The position numbers were made by a program, and so were the translations under genes. Source: Ephemerocybe angulata (taxonomy: Eukaryota; Basidiomycota; Agaricomycetes; Agaricales; Psathyrellaceae). Taken from it: a stretch of DNA of 64,000 nucleotides. The first letter of the stretch is position 1; the number at the start of each line of letters is the position of its first letter. The stretch is taken from positions 62,001 through 126,000 of the forward strand of contig JAACJK010000219.1 in NCBI GenBank assembly GCA_013368325.1. The letters are read 5' to 3'. The notes beneath the pieces are model-generated. The model did not search any database and was not told the origin of the DNA. It was given only the letters and a program-made list of their open reading frames with translations. Below, piece by piece: positions 43,255 through 53,806 of the stretch.

Positions 43255-45368
43255 CTACGCGAGAAAATCGGAAATGAGCACAACACCGCTGAAGTGTCCA
43301 TGGTAATCCATCCCTGTCGCCAACGAATTCACCATGCGGCCAGAACCAGCACACATCCCGATGTTTTTTAGACTTGTATGTGGGTACTGTGAGGGGAGCT
43401 TTACAAGTCTCATGGGAGGAGCGATGGGCCCAGATGCAGTGCATCGCCTCTGCTCCTCGCAGACTGAAGACGCTTCAGAGTCAACGGATGGGCGGATACG
43501 TAGATTTGGGATGTCGGGCTTACCCTGCATGTGAGGCCACGAATGCGCCTCCTGACACTGAGCGCTGCAGTAGCAGACCTTCCGTTTAGATTGTATCAGA
43601 CTACGTATACTCCGGGCTGGGAAGGAAATCCGACGCACCAGATGACATCCAGAGCAAAACTGATAAGTCCCCTTTACCGACTCCTTCTTCCGACATTCCG
43701 GGCGAGAGCACATATTGAACTTCTCATCTACTCCAACAGTCGAGTAGATGTACTCGCGCTCATCCCTTGGCAGTCCGTTTTCTAGATACGCGAAGGGAAA
43801 AAACTCCTTCGAGATCGTCCTCACAAGCGGCGCGGTAAAGCCACCTGGGACATGCAAGGACGCGGGATTGTTCGATGCGGCAAAGTTATGACCCGCGGGA
43901 AACGCTCTCTTCGCAATGCACTTGAGGGGCGAAAGGACGATCTCGCCGAGGGGAGTTCTAGCGAAGGTGAATGCGAGGCGCATCATCCCTGTGTAACCGG
44001 ACCTGTAAGGGCGATACACGTCGAAAAGCAGAGGAAGCCGGGCCTGGTGCCGGTTGGCCACACTCTTACGCAGGCGGGTCCTGTCCACTATGTCGTCGGG
44101 AGGAGGATACTGTATGGTGTGGGAAGTAGGAAGGACCAGCTGCTCGGCGGTACGTAGAGACACGGGGGCGCCAGTAGGCACAGGCTTTCCGAACGTCAAA
44201 ACGAAGTCCGGCGGCACGTCCGTAATCTTGAGACTGTTCTCCCCGAGCTGGATAAGTGTGTTGTAAATGTATATTTTCTGGTAGGAAATAAACGTTAGTG
44301 ACCTGGGATGGTAGCCGGAGCAGGTTGATCGGAGCGCACCTCGAGTTCCGTGGGCGAGGAACTGAAATTAATATCGGACGCCCTCTTGACCACGATATAC
44401 AATCCGGAGATGAAATCCCAGACGACCATCTCAGTCGACTCAAAGATGGCGCGATCTCCTTCAATCACAATTTGCTTCACATTGGAGGCGCAGTCGAGAA
44501 CAAGCTCCCCAAGGTGTCGCAGCGCGCAGCCCTGACCAGTCTCGTTGAAATGGCCAATCTCAAACGCTTTGAGCCTATATGACTTCTGATCAGATTCATG
44601 TTCTCGCGAAAAAGTCGAGCCAAAACTCACGTAACCCTTCCAGACCCGCCATTGCCAGATACAACCACCCTTAGGCTATCCTGACGCATGGATACACCCA
44701 TGGAGATACAATCGGTCTCAAACTCGACGAAAACGAAAGTTCCAGGCGGGAAGGTGTGGATCATGCCCCGTGCGGGTCCATTGATGTCCTTCGCACTCCC
44801 CACTAAACCAAGATCCCACAGAATGAAAGCCCTACAGTCGAATGTCAGCAAGAAGCGACCTCCCGGGACCAGATATGAGGCAGGTTGCGGGATTACTGTC
44901 ATTTTATGGGACGCGAAGGGTTCACGTGCAGGGCTCAAGACGGGGGCGTCGTCGGCGTGTGCGGCGAAAGAGCCAGCACTCTCGATCAACGACCTGAAGC
45001 GGTATGGCCCCATGGCAGCAATGAACAGCTGGCGGGTGTCCATCTTGTCGATTGGGAATGTAGGAAGGAAGAGAGAGTGCTCGCGGCACACTTGGCGCAG
45101 AGCAACAGCCCAGACAGACTTCCGGTATAATGCTTGATTAAGCGCCCGACATGTCTGCGGGAGTCGAAATAGGTTAGCGATAACCAGCAAGCTAGTATGA
45201 TGGTGGAGGTAGAGAACGTACACATTGGAGAGCAAGGATATCGGGAGGCTCAAGCAGAGCGGCAATCTCCATCCAGAGGTCGTTTGGTGTTTCCTCGGTG
45301 ACTGACAGGTATTGCCAGCCCATCGGCTTGCGCGATTGGCGCACATGAATGTCGGTCGCATCAGACAT
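43255..45368 (-). CDS. F-box-like / MYND zinc-finger protein A5
   Basis: The closest relative of A3. ATG 45368 starts MSDATDIHVRQSRKPMGWQY, then NDLWMEIAALLEPPDILALQ, an intron and TCRALNQALYRKSVWAVALR. The centre has SYLVPGGRFLLTFDCRAFIL and EMVVWDFISGLYIVVKR. The long 3' exon (from about 44250) codes PDFVLTFGKPVPTGAPVSLR, FDVYRPYRSGYTGMMRLAFT and the MYND residues CSRPECRKKESVKGTYQFCS, then GC. After a probable intron come VCYCSAQCQEAHSWPHMQG, and the tail ends VVLISDFLA. No lesion was noticed. It stands directly downstream of intact gene D on the same strand, the arrangement found eroded at 13.7-17.2 kb. Confidence 0.7.
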
Positions 45369-45993
45369 AATAAACTTGAGCAACGGGAGTAAATTGAGGA
45401 TGATCGGGCTTGGGATACTGGCTGAGGAGGCGAAAGTCGTTAGACCCACTGTAGTGAAAAGGGATGGCCTGCGGGGGGCCCCTGAAGCTTAAATGACGAA
45501 GAAGACCCTGCTGTACTCTGTGTGGCCTTGTTTGCTGGACCATTCAGATCGTACATCGAGGCGTACTTATACTCGAGTACTTAACTTAAGCATCCACTAA
45601 GGACATTGGGAACGTAAGAGTCGTGTTCGCGAAAGGATGATTAGCAGCATTCGCCGAGGAGAATAGAAGTGACCCTAGAAGCCGGGAGGTAAGAGGCTGG
45701 AAGCAAGACTGCCGCTGCACCCTGCTGTCGAGAACTTCTTTGAGATACATTAGCGTATGCTGGATAGTGTACAAGAGGCCATACTGAGGGGATAGCTTAC
45801 AAGGTCTGGAATTGTGTTCAGGGAGGCCGTGGTGACGGTGATCAAAGCTCAAGAATCCCACCGGAACCATGGGAGCCTCATTGACCGTGTCCACCAAAAC
45901 ATGAATTAGTAGCATCCATCAAGAAGACAGCAGTCAGCATCCTTAAGTACAGCATGAAAACATACGCAGCCGGTTAGGTAGTTTTCTCGGTCC
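45369..45993. other. spacer between A5 and D
   Basis: Promoter of A5 (shared blocks with A3 and A7) and 3' flank of D. No gene seen. Confidence 0.4.
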
Positions 45994-47609
45994 TCAGTAG
46001 TCACCCTCCTCTTCCTCCTCGTCCGTGCTAACCAAATCCTCCCCATCATCAATCTGAATGATAAGCCTAGACCCATCCACAATATTACACTCCAGCGCCG
46101 TCTTGTTCTTCTGCAACTCATAGCACTGAGGTTCACCCTCATCATCGACATCGTCCTCATCAACCAAGAGAAGAGTCGCCCTATTTGCGAACCCATTAGT
46201 GTTACCGCTTCACCACGAGACGAAGGAAAGATGCAACGCACCTCTCATGATCCAAACCAAACGTCGCACACCCAGTCTTCAAAATCTTATGAATCTGATG
46301 TTTTCCCCGCATCTTGAACTGCGCGCTCATATCCTCGTTCGGGCCCGAGATCACGATCGTGAAGCGCGGGTTCTCGTCCTTCGCTGGAGCGGAAGTGGAC
46401 GTGGAGGTAGCGGCCTTTGGCGCCTTGCGGGTTGACGCTGCGGGCGGAGGAGGCGAAGGGTCGCGCGATGTGGCAGAGGGAGTAGGCTTCGCGCGGCTCG
46501 TCGGTTCGACTTTCGGTTTGAACTTGGTGTCTTTCTTCGAGGTAGGCTTTTCAGCTTTGACACGGGGGGAAGGGACTGCTGGAGTCAGGACGGATGCTAG
46601 AAAGACGTCAGCCAAATCAGCCTTATAGTTGAGACGAAGGGTTACATTACATACCTTTGACCTTTCTCGACTTGGGAGAGGGCGAGGCAGGAGGGGAAGG
46701 CTCCTGTTCCTCATCCTCCTGTACTTCCTGCGGTTCCGCGTAAACATCGTACCGATCAACCTCCTCGACATCGTTGTCCTTCCACAGCTCATCAATCGAC
46801 GCCCCAGCCTTGCTAGCACTCGTATTCTTGCCCTTCGCCGCCGATGTCGACCGCGAGCTCGAGCTCTCGTGGTGCTTGACATGTTCGTACTGCGCCTCCT
46901 CCTCCGCTCGCTGACGCTCGTACTCCTCTGCCACATCATCTGGGACTTCCTCCTGTTCCTCTTCGGGGACATCGAACTCGCCGACGGAGGTATCGAGCAG
47001 TTCGGCTTCGACGAGGTCCACCTGCGCTTGCTCTGATTCTTGGGTGTCGGTAGGGATAGAGACTTGCTCACGGTTCACAGTCTTACTCCCAAAAGCAGCA
47101 GCAGGCCCGCTAGCTCTCGGCCCCGTGCTTAAGCTTTCGTATACGACAGTGGTGTCCTCAGACTGTGTGACCGTTACCCTCGATTTGGACGTTGAACCAA
47201 CAGGGGCCTCGTCTACCAAGACACAGGTAAGTAAGGCTCAACAGTAAGTACTGAGTGTTAAATACGTGCCTGGTGTCGCGACTGCCACCTCGTCCAGTAC
47301 TTCCCACAAATATGGGTACGCGGCTTCATCAATCTCAACCGCGTTTCCACGACACACGTCCAACGAGCTCGTCGACAGCACAATTCTCGCGTCAGAACCG
47401 ATTCTGAATGCTTTCTTGACAGCGTCCAGTGTACCCTACAGCAGTTACAGCCTCTACGTTAGCATACTGGTTAAATCGGATGATATCCCTCGACAACACA
47501 CCTCATACTTCTTCGACTTTATGACAAACTTGCGCTTCCCCTCATAGCTGAACACGGCCGCAGGGACCTTCATCTTCGCGTCTGGGTGGAGTGTGGGGGC
47601 TATAAGCAT
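45994..47609 (-). CDS. acidic nuclear-type protein with C-terminal SUMO-like (Rad60-SLD) domain (gene D)
   Basis: ATG 47609 starts MLIAPTLHPDAKMKVPAAVF and continues EGKRKFVIKSKKYE. The next exon is GTLDAVKKAFRIGSDARIVL up to AYPYLWEVLDEVAVAT. A long low-complexity middle follows (EEYERQRAEEEAQYEHVKHH; DNDVEEVDRYDVYAEPQEVQ; basic Lys/Ser/Pro stretches). The C-terminal domain begins RFTIVISGPNEDMSAQFKMR and continues HQIHKILKTGCATFGLDHER. After an intron come ATLLLVDEDDVDDEGEPQCY, ALECNIVDGSRLIIQIDDG and a final acidic tail. The beta-grasp pattern resembles the SUMO-like domains of Rad60/Esc2/NIP45 proteins, which mediate SUMO-pathway contacts in genome stability. That match is by pattern only. 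Some intron borders in the middle are uncertain. Confidence 0.6.
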
Positions 47610-48393
47610 CTTGTGTGCTTCTTCAAAGAGAAATAGGCTGTTCAAATTCAAGTTTAGTAGCCCGTCGAAAGGAGAAGCGTGGTGGTTCGAAATGAGCCGT
47701 GCGGCGCGTTTCCGGTCGCGTGGCTGTGGACGCGGTGCACGTGATCTACGGCAGGGTGCCGACTTGCACGGCTGGCGATGCCGCCGGAGCCGCCGGGCGT
47801 ATCCGAGGGCTCAGGTCTGTTTTCAGCACCTTGCCCACTTGGATCGATTCTATCACCTAGTCTAAGCGCCCATACTAGCGCCCTCCAATGTGCAAGCCGC
47901 GTATTCAAACTCTCCTTGCTCTCAGAGAGGCTCCCCTGGCAATCACTGGCACAGCTATCCCCTGCCAGTGGACGCGCTCAAATGCAATTGTTGAATCTGA
48001 ACAGAACCTCCTTCATCCTCTCCTCGAACGTGAACTCTTCCACCTCTGGAGTGTGAGTAGAGGATATACATTACTCGCAAACTAAGGTCTCGCCGCTTGC
48101 TATCTCCTATCTCCACCACAGCACGGGATCAGCGTATGGGCGCCTAATCACTGCAACATACCAGAACCGCATATGTCATCGTCTTTCACGCGTTCATGGC
48201 CACGAATACTAGGAGAGTTGCACTAAATGCTCTACGTCTTTAATATCTTCCCTCAACATGATTCTCAGACTTCTCAACCCCGGACACCCCTCTTTCCGAA
48301 GTCCCGCCGAGAACGACCGTGAAAAAGAAGCGCCATAAGTACACAACGCGCCAACCTTCTGCTGCACTAACCCCCCACTCAATCCAACTCACA
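47610..48393. other. divergent promoter region of D and the esterase
   Basis: About 780 bases between two divergently transcribed genes. Short open frames here have no family character. No repeat or RNA gene is seen. Confidence 0.4.
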
Positions 48394-50746
48394 ATGCACC
48401 TCATAGCATGGACTATACTCTCTCTAGGCCTCGCACCCCTCACTCGCGCCGGTATCCCCCAGCCCAACTGGCGCGACGCAGTCAAACGCCCCACCACATC
48501 CGGGATAGTCGAAGGCGTCGTCGACAACACAACAGTACCCAGCACGCCTCTCATCAAATGGCTCGGGGTGCGCTACGCCCAAGACACCAGTGGGCAGAAC
48601 AGGTGGAAGCCTCCGAAGGCCGTTATACCCCACCCAGGCGAGAAGGCGTTCAACGCCAGCGCCTATGGGCCTGCATGCCTGCAAGGAAGGTTCGTGTCCA
48701 TACAGTCCAAACTGGATTCAAATTGGGTAATGCACGCAGTTAGACTAAGCATCTGCTATTGAAGGGAGAATGGAGGCAACGGCACCGAAATCCAGAGCGA
48801 AGACTGTCTCCGCATCAACATAATCGCTCCCGCAAACGCCTCCAACCTCCCAGTCTACATCTACATCCAGTCCGTCCTCTCCGTCTCCCCTCTCCTCTCC
48901 AAACCACCTTACCCAACTAACCAACACCTCTGAACTTATAGCGGCGGCGGCTTCGACAGCGGCGCCTCCTCCGACCCCAAGATCGACGGCACCTACCTCG
49001 CCGCACAAGGCCTCGTCTTCACAAGCATCAACTACCGCCTCTCCCTCTGGGGGTTCCCCCACTCCTCCGAAATCTCCTCAACGCAGAACCTGGGCCTCTT
49101 AGATACGCGTGCGGCTGTTGAATGGCTGCATAGAAATGTAAAAGCGTTTGGAGGAGACCCCGGGAAGATTACGCTTGGCGGCGAGTCGGTGGGGGCGGGG
49201 ATGACCAACTTTTATATGTCGGCGTATTATAAGGACCCGATTGTGAGGGGTGCGATTATGCAGAGTGGGGATGGTGAGTCGGCGTTTCATGGTCATCCTA
49301 GGTGGAGAGGGTATCTGATAAAGTTTGTTGTGCCAGTCGCCCAACCGATGTGGCCTGTTGACTCCCAGCTCACCCTCCTGTCGACCAAGCTTAACTGCAC
49401 GTCAGGAAAAGGCCAGCTCGACTGTCTCCGCACGAAGACAGGAGACGAGCTGAGGAAGGTCCTCCTACAAACCGGGGCACAATTCCAGCCTGTCACAGAT
49501 GGTATCACAATTTGGCGCGAGTGAGTGAGTTCCTCGCTCCTGGAATGTCGCTTCGAACTGATATGCTTTTGAATGTAGCTATGTTAAGCAGACGAAGGAA
49601 GGAAAGACGGCAAATATACCGTTGCTTATTGGTACGAACAGGGTGTGTTTCATTCATTCAAGAAGCGCCGAACGTCCAACTGAGAGAATTCAAACAGGAT
49701 GAAGGAACCTTGATCGTCGAAGGCGAGCCGACGGCGTACTTGGATGACATTGCTCCCTATATGTGCGTCGAGTGCTTTCCTCGTTCCCCATACAATCACC
49801 GCAGCTTGCCAATACGGCTCTGTGGAGGGTTTTCTCTTGAGTTTCTGCCCAGTAGTACTGGTTACACCCGGTCTCTGACTCCCCTTTCACCCTGTCATAC
49901 ACAGAAAAAGCAACAACCTCAACTTCCCCCGCGCAACCCTCGAGAACCTGCAGTCCCTCTACCCAGTCCCCTCAAGCACCTACCCCACGGCCTACAACGC
50001 CTCCGCCGCAATATGGCGCGATGCCCACATGCTCTGCCACGCAGCCAACCTCGCAAAATACCGCTCCGAGCGCCCCGTACGTCCCTCCCTCTCCTTCCCA
50101 GTTCCCCCTCCCCCTTCCCTCCTTCCCTCCATCTCTCCCTTCCCATCCTCCTCTCTTCCAACACCCAAAGTGAACGCTAAGATGAGCGCGAACTGACTGA
50201 AAACCCAGCAGGCCCGTGACGCCTCCCCAGTCTGGCGCTACCGCTGGGACCACGTCGCGCCCAACCTCAACTCGCGCGGCGAGCGCATCGGCGCCTTCCA
50301 CGGCAGCAGCACGCGCTTCATCATGGGCACCTGGCGCACCATCGTCCTCAGCCCGCCCTTCGTCGCCGCCACGCAGGACCAGATCGCTATTTCTGACTTT
50401 ATGCTTGGGGCTTGGGCGAAGTTCATCAAAGGTATGTCTGCTGCAGCCACGCTTTCTTTCAACCTGTGTTTTTTCGCGGTACCCCGCTTGGTGGTTGGTC
50501 GTGGTGGTCACTGGAGTGGACACTGACGGTTGGTTGGGGTATTTAGATCCGTTAAAAGGCCCCCGCACACCAGGATGGGAGAAATACAACCCCAACCTCT
50601 CCTCGACCCTCGCCATCCTCGGCACGTCCACAACCCGCGCCCTCCCAGGGAACCACACCGAAACCGATGCCGTATGCGCGTACTGGAACGCGCTCTTGCC
50701 CGCCTTTCCCGAGACGTTCCCGGCGTGCGGGACGTGGACGTGCTGA
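48394..50746 (+). CDS. secreted type-B carboxylesterase/lipase
   Basis: ATG 48394 starts a signal peptide (MHLIAWTILSLGLAPLTRAG), predicting secretion; the ATG-like start further up at 48319 would bury it. Family landmarks in order: GVRYAQDTSGQNRWKPPKA, SEDCLRINI, the oxyanion-hole run SGGGFDSGASSDP, and the nucleophile elbow GGESVGAGMTNFYMSAYY with catalytic Ser. The acid is the Glu of GTNRDEGTLIVEG across an intron, and the probable catalytic His is in GAFHGSSTRFIMGTW. At least five short introns interrupt it. It ends CGTWTC at 50746. These enzymes hydrolyse ester bonds in extracellular substrates such as lipids or plant polymers. The exact substrate cannot be told. All three catalytic residues appear present. 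Confidence 0.85.
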
Positions 50747-50938
50747 ATGCATTCGTGGCGGCCTTCTTCTTCCTTCTCCTTAGGGTTCAAGTGAAGGGCG
50801 ATAGGGCAGGGCAGTCGGAGTAGAGACGAAACGATGTTTGTTTGTGATTCCCGATGCTTGGTTTAGCGATACAAATGGTACAAATCAATAAATTACATGG
50901 GTGGATTCAGGAATCTCGATAGCTGAGCGTAAGCTTGG

Positions 50939-51012
50939 TCCGTCCGTCCGTCCGGTCGTCCGTCGTGCGTGCGTGCGTGCGTGCGTGCGTCGATCGATCA
51001 ACCGACCGACCG
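50939..51012. repeat. microsatellite cluster
   Basis: Adjoining tetranucleotide runs: GTCC units, then GTGC units, then CGAT and CGAC units. It lies between the 3' ends of the esterase and the Nup98-like gene. Confidence 0.9.
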
Positions 51013-51158
51013 TCGGACCCGGAGAGTGCAAGAAAAGAGTGTAGGGTAGAGGTAGACTAAGCTTTAAGTGGTAGTAGCGGAGATGTGGGTTGGACAGGCG
51101 AGGAGGCGGCTGTGGGGTCGGTCGGTCGGCCGTAGGCAGCAGTAAATAGACTGGGCGA

Positions 51159-52178
51159 CTAGAACTTAAACGAAAACGACGGCGTTGATTTCGGTTGTAT
51201 CGGCGTGGCGAGGCTTGGCGTGCCCAAGCCTCCAAACAGACTTGGTGCTGCAGGGGGCGTCGGTGCGGTCACACCAATCGTTGGCAGTGGAGAAACCGAA
51301 CCCGGTAGCGTCGGCGGTGCCACCGCAGGTTGCCCCAAGTATTGCCGAATCTCAGCACTGTTGACTTCCCTCCCCGCTAGTAGGTAGTACACCCGGAGCT
51401 CCTGCACTTTGTTAACAACCCCCTCCCACGAGACTAGGAAAGTAGACCGGACGACGCACCTCGAAGTTGTGATCCGCGAAGGCAGGCTGAGAAGCGGTGT
51501 TCTGCAGGTTTTCAGGGGGGTCAAGCGCAGACGGAGTTGCGTTGGAAGTGGTGGAAGGAGTGACGACGGACTTCATGAACGGATCGAGCCTCACGCCCGG
51601 CGGAGGCGCCTTGTGACCCGACCTATACGCGTAGTATCGCAATTCCTACACCCACCGCGTCGCACTCAGTCAGTACTCCCGTCGCGCAGAAGGAAGACGT
51701 GAGACGAATAGGGGCGGCTTACCTCAAAGCTGAAGAACGCGTACTGGGGCATACATGATATGCTTTGATAGGTCTCTCCATCCACTTTGATGGGGTTGAG
51801 TTCTTGCCCTACGGGAAGCTCGGCTGGGTTTGTTATGGCTGGCTTCGCGCCTGAGGCGCCGGTGAGCACCAGCAGCGCTGACGATGTGGACGATGATGAT
51901 GGGCCTGCTACCGCGGACGCTGGGATGGGCTGGAATATCGGTGGAAGACCCAACGCGGCGCGTTCGAGGTCGCCGACGGGGGTTTGGGGTACTGGGGGAG
52001 GAGCTTTGCCCGTCGTCGTATAGGCTTTGAGGTAGTCTTCCACACGGACTTCCTGGATATCATCGCGTTCGGAGAGGTCCTTTGAGACAAATGGGTTTAC
52101 AGTAGGTCATACCTCGAAAGACTTGTTCTTGAACGCCTCGAGGGCACATATGTTCATGAACTTTTCGGCAGTCGTCAT
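51159..52178 (-). CDS. small FG/SFEELR-repeat protein resembling Nup98 N-terminal repeats
   Basis: ATG 52178 starts MTTAEKFMNICALEAFKNKS; intron; DLSERDDIQEVRVEDYLKAY. A later unit reads SISCMPQYAFFSFEELRYYA, and a third has NFE VQELRVYYLLAGREVNS. These are variants of the motif found in Nup98-type nucleoporins, where a Met/Tyr stretch is followed by K-S-F-E-E-L-R-x-x-D-Y and a Gly. Pro/Thr-rich linkers separate them. The C-terminus has an FG dipeptide (PSLFGGLGTPS) and ends SFSFKF at 51159. Nup98 proteins line the nuclear pore and bind transport receptors. This protein is far shorter (about 300 residues) and lacks the autoproteolytic domain. It could be a specialised small nucleoporin or a derived fragment. 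Introns split each motif at the same position (after F-E). Confidence 0.55.
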
Positions 52179-53806
52179 GTTGGCGGAGAGCGTGCGCAAT
52201 ATACGAGGTCAATGTGCGATCAGTCTCCAGAGCGCCGCACACGATGAGCTCGTGTCTGCTGATGATTGATTCAAAGGCTATCGGAGTTTGGATAGGTATT
52301 GGGTCCGAATTAGACGGCGAACTTCAAGTTCAAGTTCACTCTTTGCAACACTCTGCTACAGAGTAGACAGCAAGAGGCGCAAACGTGAGGTCGAATTGGC
52401 GTAGAAGGTAATCTGACCTATCCAATGCCTAGTATTCCAAATGTGCCTTGACAGGTATCGATTGAGTATTGGGGCATCGGATTTAGGAGAAGTTAGGAAG
52501 GGCTCCTTTGGCTTAGCTTTGCCATCGGGCAACCGGGGAGTGGGAGAGTGACAGTTCAATGGATATGATTTACAGTATAATACTGGAGTGCTACTCTATA
52601 AAAGCACGACAGAATCCCACAGGCCAATGCCTTCTGAATCATACACAAGGTATTTGATGCCAGGAAGTGTAGTGGCTTTTATTCCATCGTCAGGGGAAAT
52701 TGAAACAGCAAATTAGTTGTATAACAGGCAAGTAATATACTTATTGAATGCGTCTATAGCATGCTATCCCACAAGGCTGTTATCGTCTTGACTATTATCT
52801 CGCTTTGTCCCAAGTTATTCTTCAGTGATGCTTGGCACCCTCTCTTTCAACAAGTATCGGGCTCTGTCTGACCTGAGGCTAGCCTCAAGAGATACAATGG
52901 GATATAGTGGACAGATTCTCAGGGAGCTCACGCTGCTCTCATGATTCCAGCAGACCCATGCAGAGGGCTTGCTTGGACTCCCGCCGATTTAGTTACGTCA
53001 TGACAACGCGTGGGAAAATGCGCGCTTCTCTAAGCGCCCGATGGAAAGCAAGAGTCGCCATTTCTATCTTCTCGCAAAGTCTCGGAAGTTTCCGGTGGGG
53101 GTATAAGTACCTGGTCCCCCTTCAATTTACCCCATTCCCTTCTTTCTTCTCTTCCCCCACCATCCCTCACTATCCCGCCCAGTCCCAAACTGTCCCCGCC
53201 CTTAAGATCTTCGCAAGATCTTCGTGTCATCGACAACTCTCTCAGTGAGCATATACCGGGTTCAGCTACATAGATAACGCGATATCGGTGGAAATTGCTC
53301 AAGGCGGTTTGGCGAATGGCTCGCCAGAGTCCAAGGTTCTTAGGTTCTCCTCCAAACACTGCTTTCTTATATGCGTCTGACTTTCCAGTAATAGGCTTGC
53401 CCATTTCTGTCAGTTTCGACCTATCCAACCGTCGCAGCAAGCTCGATGGACCATCTGCGTATCTTTTGTGAGTTAGCATGCGCATTCTTTTTTGTTGTCG
53501 CCGAACAATGTGACCATCAGCCTTCGTCGGTCTTTCTTTCTCCTCACTCCCTTTCTTCTTTCCTTCCTCCCGTCACGTCCGTCCGTCTGCCCTCTTAACC
53601 ACCTACCAGTCTGCCGGACGCAGCTGTCTTCTCTTTCATACTTCAATTATCGCTGTTCGTCCCGTCGCCTTCTGCTCTGCTCACTGGCAACTCCCCTTGG
53701 TCCCGCGTATTTGTTCCAGTTTGAGTCCAAGGACATCGGAGTCTGAACCGAACCTGGTTGTTGTAGTGAGCCACGATCAGTGAAACGACGTCGACGGTGT
53801 GCATTA
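52179..53806. other. 1.6-kb gene-free stretch, promoter side of SPT7
   Basis: Upstream of both the Nup98-like gene and SPT7. It contains a short palindrome AAGATCTTCGCAAGATCTT near 53204-53222 and pyrimidine-rich runs (53125-53180, 53515-53590) typical of fungal promoters. No protein family pattern is seen in the short open frames. Confidence 0.4.

Noticed and set aside
46202..47071. 289-codon minus-strand frame in gene D region
   Set aside because: It is extremely Arg/Ser rich and lies in a different frame from the SUMO-like and acidic exons, so it is a shadow frame apart from its last part, which belongs to gene D.
49972..50790. 272-codon minus-strand frame
   Set aside because: It is antisense to the carboxylesterase exons and has no family pattern.
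53204..53222. Palindrome AAGATCTTCGCAAGATCTT as a transposon end
   Set aside because: There is no partner repeat or target duplication nearby; it is probably chance or a promoter feature.
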